Below, piece after piece: positions 8,139-14,973 of a stretch of 57,470 bases of DNA. The DNA comes from Muribaculaceae bacterium (GTDB lineage: Bacteria > Bacteroidota > Bacteroidia > Bacteroidales > Muribaculaceae): assembly GCA_009775225.1 (NCBI GenBank), contig VSPE01000010.1, forward strand, positions 1 to 57,470, in the 5' to 3' direction. A program made the translations under genes and the position numbers. The notes beneath the pieces are model-generated. The model saw nothing but the letters and a program-made list of their open reading frames with translations, ran no database searches and had not been told where the DNA came from. Each line of letters starts with the position of its first letter. Within the stretch, counting starts at the first letter, position 1.

Positions 8139-8971
8139 TATTTTTGTTCGGGGGCCGGAAGGTTGGCGAGTTGGTAGCGTGCAGTGGCGAGCATACGCTC
8201 GTACTTCTCGCGTTTGAGACTGGCAAGTCGCTGGGCCTGAAGAGCACGGCTGTATTCGTAGCACTTCACGAGCTGCGAGCGCATCTTGGCGTCGAGTTTC
8301 ACCGATGCGTTGCTCTTGCTTCCTTTCAAAACAATCTTGGATGCTCCGGGGTGAGCGAGCAGCCATTCTCCTATGCCTTCAAGGTCTTCGGGGTTGAAGC
8401 TTGCGCTTTCCGAGCCTTCCACCCGGATAATTCTTGCGGTGCTGATGTCGGCCGACGATGCAGACTCGGCTCCGTCGACAAACTCAATGGCGCGAAGACC
8501 TATGGAGCGACCCTGCACGTTCGCCACGATGTAGAAGAAGCCTTTGTCGGATACGCGTGGCTGGATACATGTGCCCATCATCACTTTCTCGTCGACACCC
8601 TTTGGCAGAAAGTAGCCTTCGAGACCGACCGAGCTGTCGACATGCCGGAACTCGGGGTCACGTGCCTCGCGGTCGATTGTTGCGGCAGCAAGAGCCTCGC
8701 TTCCGGCCGAGATGCTGTCGAGGGCGAGACCCTGCATTGCGAGCGCGCGCAGCCTGAGGGCGTCGCGACGCACCTGAGTCTGCTCGGGGTAGCGTGCGTT
8801 GAGGGTATCGAGAGTGGCGAGGGCTTCGCTGTAGCGGGCTTCTCCTATGCCGGATTCGGCGGCCTGATAGAGTGCCATTGCGCCATCGTGCTCTTTGTCG
8901 GAGCATGCCGCCAGGCTGCAAGCCGCGGCCACGACAGACGCTATGAGGGTTTTATTTATTGCGTTCAACAT
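8138..8971 (-). CDS. Putative lipoprotein of unknown function
   Basis: 277 residues. The N-terminus is a lipoprotein signal: a hydrophobic stretch (about 9-22) then the lipobox SLAAC, cysteine near 23. The part after it (about 30-75) has an Ala-rich helical pattern with EALATLDTLNARYPEQ that resembles a tetratricopeptide-like repeat. The middle (about 105-200) looks like a mixed alpha/beta domain, and the C-terminal 60 residues are a charged helix (LQAQRLASLKREKYERMLA). I do not recognise the family. It overlaps the relA stop upstream by 20 bp and the rmlB start downstream, so it is expressed with the (p)ppGpp synthetase and the sugar genes. An envelope role tied to surface polysaccharide is possible but only by context. 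Confidence 0.8.
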   Translation of the reverse strand: MLNAINKTLIASVVAAACSLAACSDKEHDGAMALYQAAESGIGEARYSEALATLDTLNARYPEQTQVRRDALRLRALAMQGLALDSISAGSEALAAATIDREARDPEFRHVDSSVGLEGYFLPKGVDEKVMMGTCIQPRVSDKGFFYIVANVQGRSIGLRAIEFVDGAESASSADISTARIIRVEGSESASFNPEDLEGIGEWLLAHPGASKIVLKGSKSNASVKLDAKMRSQLVKCYEYSRALQAQRLASLKREKYERMLATARYQLANLPAPEQK

Positions 8972-11198
8972 TTTTTACACCTTTTACAGTTGCTATTTTC
9001 TTGATAAGCTGGTTGAGGGCGGCGGTGTCGGCTATGCCTACCACGAGAGTGCCCTGGAATAATCCGTCGTTGCTTTCGATGGATATACTGCGCAAAGATA
9101 CGGATTTTTCTTTATTAATAATCGAAGTGATGTTGGTGACAATGCCGATGTCGTCCTTGCCCACCACACGGAGTGCTGCACCGAACTCCGCGCCGACCTT
9201 GCCGCTCCAGCGTGTGCGGATGAGGCGATAGGGGTAGCGCGCTTTGATGTGAGCGGCGTTCGGGCAGTCGGAACGGTGTATTTTGATGACGCCTTCTGAT
9301 GATATGAAGCCGAATACATCGTCGCCGTATATGGGGTTGCAGCACTTTGCCAGCTTGTAGTTTATGCCTTTGATGTTGTCGCCAATCACTACAACGTCGG
9401 CCGCTCCGGCATCGGCAGCGGCCTCTTCTTCGGAGGGCTGCATCATGTATGTCGAGGCGGATATGCGCTCTGCGGCTTCGGCATTGTTGGCTTTGGCGAG
9501 GCACTCCAGGTAGGTGTCGATAACGTCGTTTATCTCGATTTCGTCTGAGCCGAGCGCGCTGAAGAATGCAATGGCGTCCTTGTAGCCCATGCGGGTTATG
9601 GTGCGCGATATGTTTGCCTCGTCGTACTCGAGTTTGCGGTTCTTGAAACGGCGCTGGAGCAGTTCTTTTCCGACGTCGGCCGAGCTGTTCTCGTTTTCTT
9701 TCAGCACGGCGCGTATCTTGTTTCTGGCTTTCGATGTAACAACGATTGACAGCCAGTCGCGGCTGGGCTCCTGCTGTGCCGATGTGAGTATTTCTACGGT
9801 GTCGCCGCTTGTAAGGCGGTAATTGAGCTTGCGGTTGCGCCCGTTCACGCGTCCCCCCACGCACTGAGTGCCCACCTTTGTGTGTATGTGGAAGGCGAAG
9901 TCGAGTAGAGTGGCGCCCTGCGGAAGCTTGTAGAGGTCGCCTTTGGGTGTGAACACGAACACTTCGTGTGCGTACACATCCATTTTGAAATTCCGCATCA
10001 GCTCCATAGGACCGGTGTGTGCCGCCTCGAGGATGTCGCGCACGTTCGCCATCCAGGCATCGAGGTTGTTCTCACTCTTGATGCCCTTGTATTTCCAGTG
10101 CGCTGCGAGGCCCTTCTCGGCAATTGCGTCCATGCGCCGGGTGCGTATCTGTACTTCTACCCAGCGGTCTTCGGGGCCGTATACGGTGATGTGCAGGCTC
10201 TCGTATCCGTTGCTCTTGGGTATGCTGAGCCAGTCTTTAAGACGGCCGGGATTGGGGCGGTACATGTCGGTTACCACCGAGTATGCGAGCCAACATTCGG
10301 GTTTCTCGCGCTCGGGAGGACAGTCTATCACGATGCGGATTGCGAAAAGGTCGAAGATGTCGTCTACAGTGTTGTGCTGCTTCTTCATCTTGTTCCAGAT
10401 AGAGTAGATAGACTTTGTGCGCCCTTTGATTTCGAATTTGAGACCTTCTGCTTCGAGCTTCTCTTTTACGGGAGCTATGAACTCGGCTATATACTGGTCG
10501 CGCTTTGCCTTGGTTTCTTTGAGTTCGCGAGCTATGCGAGAGTACATCTCGCGGTTGCTGTACTTCAGCGACAGGTCTTCCAGCTCGCTTTTTATGGCGT
10601 AGAGACCGAGGCGGTGTGCCAGCGGAGCGTAGAGGTAGTTCACCTCGTAAGCCGTTTCGCGCACCAGATTTCCGGCGGGGTGGTGGTTTATGGCGCGCAT
10701 AATAGCAAGACGGTCGACTATCATTATGATAATCACGCGGATGTCTTCGGCGAATGTGAGCAGCAGCTTGCGGAAGTTCTCGCTTTCTACCGAGGCGTTG
10801 CGGCTGTACAGCCCCGAAACCTTGTCGATGCCGCGCACCAGTTGTGCTACGTCGGCACCCCAGTCGGCGGAGAGCTGTTGCTCGCTAACCACCCCTGCGC
10901 GACTTGCGCGTGTGAGCAGAATGGCCAGCACCATGTTCCGGTCGGCATCGACGCTGTTGCACAGAGCCAGCGCCGTCGACATGGCAGACAGCAGCGGGTG
11001 GAAGCCGAAGCGGTCGCGGCTGAGCGCTCCGGCCGCTGCCGTTTCGCTCAGCAGAGCGCGTATGCGTCGGCGCTCGGCGAGGTCTATGCCGCCGTCGAGA
11101 GTCGTGCACAGCTCGCGGTACATGCCACGCAGCTTCGTCTTTTCTTCACTATTAAAAAAAGTATTGTACATGTCGGAATTCTCAAAAAATTCGCTCAA
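8952..11198 (-). CDS. relA: RelA/SpoT-family (p)ppGpp synthetase, hydrolase site degenerate
   Basis: 748 residues with full RSH layout: HD-type domain (about 50-200), synthetase (about 240-375), TGS (about 405-470), helical linker, and C-terminal ACT (about 670-748). In the hydrolase domain the first His survives (H67 in FGFHPLL), but the HD pair and following ED region read LLTRASRAG near 94-102, and the later HN reads AI (DRLAIMR). Hydrolysis is therefore unlikely. The synthetase motifs are complete (GRTKSIYSIWNKM, NGYESLH, EVQIRT). The charge motif is R319-L-K-D322, the RxKD form usual for bifunctional enzymes, not ExDD as in E. coli RelA. It probably only makes alarmone, with a second RSH protein elsewhere as hydrolase. 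It is the first gene of the operon that runs down to 1382. An internal Met (residue 10) could be the true start. Confidence 0.93.
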   Translation of the reverse strand: MSEFFENSDMYNTFFNSEEKTKLRGMYRELCTTLDGGIDLAERRRIRALLSETAAAGALSRDRFGFHPLLSAMSTALALCNSVDADRNMVLAILLTRASRAGVVSEQQLSADWGADVAQLVRGIDKVSGLYSRNASVESENFRKLLLTFAEDIRVIIIMIVDRLAIMRAINHHPAGNLVRETAYEVNYLYAPLAHRLGLYAIKSELEDLSLKYSNREMYSRIARELKETKAKRDQYIAEFIAPVKEKLEAEGLKFEIKGRTKSIYSIWNKMKKQHNTVDDIFDLFAIRIVIDCPPEREKPECWLAYSVVTDMYRPNPGRLKDWLSIPKSNGYESLHITVYGPEDRWVEVQIRTRRMDAIAEKGLAAHWKYKGIKSENNLDAWMANVRDILEAAHTGPMELMRNFKMDVYAHEVFVFTPKGDLYKLPQGATLLDFAFHIHTKVGTQCVGGRVNGRNRKLNYRLTSGDTVEILTSAQQEPSRDWLSIVVTSKARNKIRAVLKENENSSADVGKELLQRRFKNRKLEYDEANISRTITRMGYKDAIAFFSALGSDEIEINDVIDTYLECLAKANNAEAAERISASTYMMQPSEEEAAADAGAADVVVIGDNIKGINYKLAKCCNPIYGDDVFGFISSEGVIKIHRSDCPNAAHIKARYPYRLIRTRWSGKVGAEFGAALRVVGKDDIGIVTNITSIINKEKSVSLRSISIESNDGLFQGTLVVGIADTAALNQLIKKIATVKGVKNVERNK

Positions 11199-11317
11199 AA
11201 TTACAGAAAAAGCACGGCAATTTCAGTGTCTTTTGTTTCTTTAACATAATACGTGCGCGTGCGAGCCGCCTAAATAGAGATGCATGACTTAACAAATGTT
11301 AAAACCAAGATACGGCT

Positions 11318-11348
11318 ATTGCCGACACGAAAAAATGGCGTACCTTTG
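11318..11348 (+). promoter_or_regulatory. Promoter of the SRP RNA gene
   Basis: ATTG (11318-11321) and TACCTTTG (11341-11348) are 19 bp apart, a near-exact Bacteroidetes promoter. The expected start of transcription, about six bases after the -7 box, falls at 11354, exactly the first base of the RNA inferred from the terminal helix. Confidence 0.75.
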
Positions 11349-11353
11349 CAGTC

Positions 11354-11457
11354 GGGTAAGTCCTACACGACCAGCTCCCCGAGAATTCCCCCAGGTCTTG
11401 ACCGAAGCAAGGGTATCGGGTCGTAGCGGTGCGATGTAGTAAGCTTACCCTTTTTTT
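11354..11457 (+). ncRNA. ffs: Signal recognition particle RNA (small bacterial 4.5S type)
   Basis: About 97 nt plus a T7 tail. The 5' end GGGTAAG pairs perfectly with the 3' end CTTACCC (11444-11450). Inner helices CTACA/TGTAG and ACGACC/GGTCGT extend the rod. The conserved domain IV core is visible as CCCCCAGG, a 10-nt apex, then AAGCAAGGGTA (about 11389-11415), matching the Ffh-binding symmetric loop (CAGG opposite AGCA). The apex reads UCUUGACCGA, so the tetraloop is UGAC (URRC class) rather than the common GGAA. The run of seven T after the closing helix is a built-in terminator. SRP RNA with Ffh targets nascent membrane proteins to the Sec translocon. The DUF2284 gene begins 14 bp after the T tail. 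Confidence 0.87.
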
Positions 11458-11470
11458 GTATATATACGTC

Positions 11471-11962
11471 ATGAAGAAATATTTGCAGCAAGTGCTTGAT
11501 AGCGGCGCTTTTGTCGCAGTGGAGGTGCACCCGTCAGAGATTGTGACGGCGCCCTGGGTAGTGATGAAATGCCGCTACGGTTGCCCTCGCTACGGCCATA
11601 ACCGTTCGTGTCCGCCTTTTGCTCCGGGCTGGCAGGAAACCAGAGTGATTCTGGAGTCTTACAGGCGCGCCATAATATTCGGCGTACGCTCCATGTCGGC
11701 CGGAACTCCGCTTGCGCTCAAGCTGATGCGTGCACTTGGCCAAGGCGGCTACTATCGCGCCATAGGCTTCGGTACCGGCCCTTGCACCCGCTGCGAGGAG
11801 TGCAGGCTTGCCGACTGCCCTCATCCGGCCGAAGTGCTGCCGTCGCCCGAGGCCTGCGGCATCGACGTGGTCGCCACCGTGAGGCGTGCGGGCCTGCCCA
11901 TAGATGTACCTCCGCGCCCCGGCGAGCCTATGGCGTGCTACGCCATAGTTTTGGCTGATTAG
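11471..11962 (+). CDS. DUF2284 cysteine-rich metal-binding protein
   Basis: 163 residues from the ATG at 11471; the open frame begins earlier but that part is the SRP RNA gene. Three cysteine clusters are visible: CRYGCPRYGHNRSCPP (about 38-53), a second CTRCEECRLADCPHP (about 111-125), and C in SPEACGID. These match the DUF2284 family, small proteins predicted to bind a metal or iron-sulfur cluster, whose biochemical role is unknown. No signal peptide or membrane helix is seen. There is no clear promoter of its own, so it may depend on read-through past the SRP RNA terminator. Family assignment is good; function is open. Confidence 0.85.
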   Translation: MKKYLQQVLDSGAFVAVEVHPSEIVTAPWVVMKCRYGCPRYGHNRSCPPFAPGWQETRVILESYRRAIIFGVRSMSAGTPLALKLMRALGQGGYYRAIGFGTGPCTRCEECRLADCPHPAEVLPSPEACGIDVVATVRRAGLPIDVPPRPGEPMACYAIVLAD

Positions 11963-12007
11963 CGTTTTTTTTTCAAAGTGCATGTGTAATATTAAAAAAT
12001 TTATGTT

Positions 12008-12015
12008 TACCTTTG
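12008..12015 (+). promoter_or_regulatory. Likely -7 box upstream of the MFS permease gene
   Basis: TACCTTTG fits TAnnTTTG exactly. The matching -33 box is weak (TGTG at 11983-11986, spacing 21). It would give a leader of about 98 nt, in which I recognise no riboswitch. The glycerate kinase gene may be carried on the same transcript. Confidence 0.5.
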
Positions 12016-12118
12016 CACTGATTGTCAGAGTGTGCTGATTTTAGATTTATCGGCGCAACGACGGTATAGATACCTTGAATCAAACAATATCTAAAAATAA
12101 ACTAACCCTAACATCTAA

Positions 12119-13501
12119 ATGGCAACTAATCCTAAGGCGTACAGCGCCCCGGCAAAAGGTAATGTAGTGGCTATCATAGCCATGTTCTTCCTTTTCGCCA
12201 TGATTTCGTTCGTGACCAATCTTGCCGCACCGCTCGGTACTATCTGGCAGAACAACTACGACTGGTCGGGCATGCTCGGCAATATGATGAACTTCCTGGC
12301 TTACCTCTTCATGGGTATTCCGGCCGGCAGCCTTCTTACCAAAATCGGTTATAAAAAGACAGCCCTCTATGCGATAATAGTAGGCCTTGTCGGCCTTGTA
12401 TTCCAGTGGCTCTCAGGTATCGTTGGCACAACCGTGGAAGTGTTCCCCGTAGGAGAACAGATGGTTACCCTCAACTTTATTATCTATCTCCTCGGCGCTT
12501 TTATCTGCGGTTTCTGCGTATGTATGCTCAACACCGTTGTCAACCCCATGCTCAACCAGCTCGGCGGCGGCGGTAACCGCGGCAACCAGCTCGTGCAGAC
12601 CGGCGGCTCGTTAAACTCGCTCGCAGGTACTCTTACCCCGCTCTTCGTTGGTATGCTTATCGGTCAGGTGACACCTGCCACAAGCATGGGTGATGTAGCT
12701 CCGCTGCTCTATACTGCCATGGGCGTGTTTGTTCTCGCATTCCTGGTTATCAGCTGCGTGTCTATCCCCGAGCCTCACCTTGCAAAGAAAGGCGAAAAGG
12801 CCGTGAAGACCAAATCGAAGTACAGCCCCTGGAGTTTCCGCCACACCACCCTCGGAGTGATTGGCATATTCTTCTATGTGGGTATTGAAGTCGGTATCCC
12901 CGCCATGCTCATCTTTTATCTGAGCGACAGCGCCGCTTCGGGCATCACCGAGAACGCGACTGCGGTGGCCGGCGGAGTAGTCGCTATCTACTGGCTGCTC
13001 ATGCTTGTGGGCCGTCTTGTGTCGAGTGTCATCTCGGGCAAGGTATCGAGCCGTATGCAGATGCTTGTAGTTTCCATTACCGCTATAGTGCTTGTGTGCG
13101 GTGCAATCTTCCTCCCCGGCGACATCCGCGTATCGATGCCCTCGTATAGCGCTGCCGACGGTTTCTCTATGGCACAGGTGCCTGCCAAGGCTATGCTCCT
13201 GGTGCTATGCGGCCTCTGCACCTCGGTTATGTGGGGCGGCATCTTCAACCTTGCAGTCGAAGGCCTCGGCAAGTACACCGCGCAGGCTTCGGGTATCTTC
13301 ATGATGATGGTTGTCGGCGGTGGCGTCATGCCCCTTATCCAGAACGCCATTGCCCGCAGCGCAGGCTACATGGCTTCTTACTGGCTTATTGTGGCAATGC
13401 TTGCCTACCTCCTCTACTATGCTTTTACTGGCTGCCGCAATGTCAATACCGACATCCCTGTAGAGGAAGATGCTTTGGCTTCTGACCCCCGCGACCTTTA
13501 G
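12119..13501 (+). CDS. Major facilitator superfamily permease (FucP/FHS-like)
   Basis: 460 residues with about twelve hydrophobic helices, beginning near residue 17 (VVAIIAMFFLFAMISFVTNL). The loop 2-3 pattern GIPAGSLLTKIGYKK near 61 is the MFS signature. The segment CMLNTVVNPMLNQLGG followed by LVQTGGSLNSLAGTLTPL near 135-175 resembles the sugar:proton symporter (FucP/FHS) branch. The substrate cannot be read from sequence. The next gene, glycerate kinase, follows after a strong hairpin. Glycerate or another small hydroxy-acid is one possibility, and an oxalate/formate role (the O. formigenes OxlT is also MFS) is another, but this protein shows no specific OxlT signature to my eye. A hairpin after the stop may limit read-through. 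Confidence 0.82.
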   Translation: MATNPKAYSAPAKGNVVAIIAMFFLFAMISFVTNLAAPLGTIWQNNYDWSGMLGNMMNFLAYLFMGIPAGSLLTKIGYKKTALYAIIVGLVGLVFQWLSGIVGTTVEVFPVGEQMVTLNFIIYLLGAFICGFCVCMLNTVVNPMLNQLGGGGNRGNQLVQTGGSLNSLAGTLTPLFVGMLIGQVTPATSMGDVAPLLYTAMGVFVLAFLVISCVSIPEPHLAKKGEKAVKTKSKYSPWSFRHTTLGVIGIFFYVGIEVGIPAMLIFYLSDSAASGITENATAVAGGVVAIYWLLMLVGRLVSSVISGKVSSRMQMLVVSITAIVLVCGAIFLPGDIRVSMPSYSAADGFSMAQVPAKAMLLVLCGLCTSVMWGGIFNLAVEGLGKYTAQASGIFMMMVVGGGVMPLIQNAIARSAGYMASYWLIVAMLAYLLYYAFTGCRNVNTDIPVEEDALASDPRDL

Positions 13502-13534
13502 GCAGACTCCAATCAGTAAAGCGACTCTATAACG

Positions 13535-13565
13535 GGCGCCGGGGGTGACGACAGCCCCCGGCGCC
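13535..13565 (+). terminator. GC-rich hairpin between MFS permease and glycerate kinase
   Basis: A perfect 11-bp stem (GGCGCCGGGGG with CCCCCGGCGCC) and a 9-nt loop lie 34 bp after the permease stop. There is no T tail, so it may be a terminator, an mRNA-stabilising hairpin or an attenuator that lowers expression of the kinase. Confidence 0.6.
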
Positions 13566-13603
13566 TGCTGTATCAAACAATCTATAGCACCCCACCCGGT
13601 AAC

Positions 13604-14734
13604 ATGGCGAAAATCATAGTTGTATTCGACTCTCTCAAAGGTTCGCTTTCATCGGCCCAAGCCAATGCCGCCGTTGCGGCGGCGTTGCGTATGCGCTATC
13701 CCGATGCCGAGGTAGTGGAGACAAGCATGGCCGACGGCGGAGAGGGCACAGGCGAAGCTTTGGCCCCGGCTTTCGATGCGCGCCGCCTGACTATCCGTGT
13801 CGACGACCCGCTCGGGCGCCCGGTCGACGCGTGCTTCTATGTCAGCTCCGACAGGCGTACGGCCATTATCGACACTGCGGCAGCGTCGGGACTGCCTCTT
13901 ATCGGGCCTGAGCATCGCGACCCTATGATAACAAGTACATATGGCACCGGGCAGATGATAGCGGCAGCCATGGGAATTGGGTGCCGGACAATACTGCTGG
14001 GTCTCGGAGGCTCGGCGAGTGTGGACTGTGGATGCGGTGCGCTACAGGCGCTCGGCTTCCGCTTTCTCGACAGCCACGGCACGCCTGTCGGTCGGGGCGG
14101 GGGAGTACTTTCGCAGATAGTGAGCATAGACAGTACATGCCGCCTCGAGGGGCTGGACAAAGTACGGTTTGTGCTCTTCTCCGATGTCGACAATCCCTTG
14201 TACGGCACAGACGGGGCGGCATATACTTTTGGTCCTCAGAAGGGTGCGTCGTCCGCAGTGTGCGCTGCACTGGAAGAGGGAGTACGCAACTTCGCGGCGG
14301 CCATGACTTTCTGCGGTTACGACGACACATCCCTCGGGGAAGGCGCCGGTGCCGCCGGGGGTATGGGCGCTTCGTTCGCCGCCATTCTCGGGGCAGAGAT
14401 AAGGGCGGGTGCGAACGCCATTCTCGAAGCCATAGACTTCGACGCCGCAATACTTGATGCGTCGCTCATAATAACGGGTGAGGGCCGGCTCGATGCCACC
14501 ACACTTCATGGCAAGGCCCCGTTTGCCGTGCTTCAGGCGGCACGCCGCTACAATATCCCTGTAGTGGCTGTAGGCGGCAGCGTGGCCGACAAGGTGCTTA
14601 TAGCCTCAGCCGGATTTGCCGCCACAGGTGCGGCGACACCGCCAGATATGCCTCTTGAAGAAGCTTTGCGGCCTGAGGTGGCTGCCGATTTGCTGGCGCA
14701 GCGCGCGACAGAACTTTCCGCTCCCTTTCTCTGA
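13604..14734 (+). CDS. Glycerate kinase (GlxK/GarK family)
   Basis: 376 residues, the normal length for the class that phosphorylates D-glycerate at C2. The N-terminus KIIVVFDSLKGSLSSAQANAAV and the SMADGGEGTGEAL block near 42 are family signatures. GLGGSASVDCGCGALQALGF near 126-145 and ITGEGRLDATTLHGKAP near 290 complete the active site. The product, 2-phosphoglycerate, enters glycolysis. It sits between an MFS permease and the oxalate genes. Oxalate carbon can reach glycerate through glyoxylate, but no oxalyl-CoA reductase or glyoxylate carboligase is in the window, so the metabolic link is inferred. The stop codon TGA is also the left copy of the target-site repeat of the 161-bp element. 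Confidence 0.92.
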   Translation: MAKIIVVFDSLKGSLSSAQANAAVAAALRMRYPDAEVVETSMADGGEGTGEALAPAFDARRLTIRVDDPLGRPVDACFYVSSDRRTAIIDTAAASGLPLIGPEHRDPMITSTYGTGQMIAAAMGIGCRTILLGLGGSASVDCGCGALQALGFRFLDSHGTPVGRGGGVLSQIVSIDSTCRLEGLDKVRFVLFSDVDNPLYGTDGAAYTFGPQKGASSAVCAALEEGVRNFAAAMTFCGYDDTSLGEGAGAAGGMGASFAAILGAEIRAGANAILEAIDFDAAILDASLIITGEGRLDATTLHGKAPFAVLQAARRYNIPVVAVGGSVADKVLIASAGFAATGAATPPDMPLEEALRPEVAADLLAQRATELSAPFL

Positions 14735-14895
14735 GAGATTGTCTAAAATTTATATTACTTTGCTTTTGAGGGTCTTGTCAGCGTCTTTTTGTTCGCTCTT
14801 CAGTCTCGTAGCTACAGCTACGCTCCTTCATCGCAAACAAAAATCCATCTGACAATCCCTCTCAAAATCTGTATAATATAAATTTAGACAATCTC
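14735..14895. mobile_element. 161-bp palindromic MITE-like element, copy 1
   Basis: The ends are inverted repeats, GAGATTGTCTAAA inward from the left and its complement TTTAGACAATCTC at the right. The homology continues almost to the centre (CGTAGCTACAGCTACG), so either strand could fold into one long imperfect hairpin. The flanks are a direct 3-bp repeat, TGA (14732-14734 and 14896-14898). A second copy with the same sequence and orientation lies at 38571-38731. No transposase is encoded. Size, palindromy, terminal repeats and TNA target duplication indicate a non-autonomous element mobilised in trans. Insertion was exactly in the TGA stop of glycerate kinase, which is preserved by the duplication. 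Confidence 0.85.
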
Positions 14896-14973
14896 TGAAC
14901 ATTATGGGCGTAGTTGTGGTTGTTTTTATATACAAGTTAAACGACCAAAATACATATTTAACCAATATTCAGT

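Noticed and set aside
9966..11249. 427-codon open frame antisense to relA
   Set aside because: The minus-strand frame has the full RSH domain set; the plus frame has no motifs.
11429..11470. N-terminal extension of the DUF2284 protein
   Set aside because: The extra 14 codons lie in the closing helix and T tail of the SRP RNA gene; the ATG at 11471 fits the family start.
12021..12118. Possible riboswitch in the leader of the MFS gene
   Set aside because: About 98 nt of AT-rich leader without any recognisable conserved core.
14616..14852. 78-codon frame over the end of glycerate kinase and the mobile element
   Set aside because: It is out of frame with glycerate kinase and ends inside the palindrome; no sign of coding function.
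14735..14895. Reading the 161-bp element as a simple transcription terminator
   Set aside because: It is far longer than a terminator, occurs twice with identical sequence and has different flanking 3-bp repeats, which a terminator would not.
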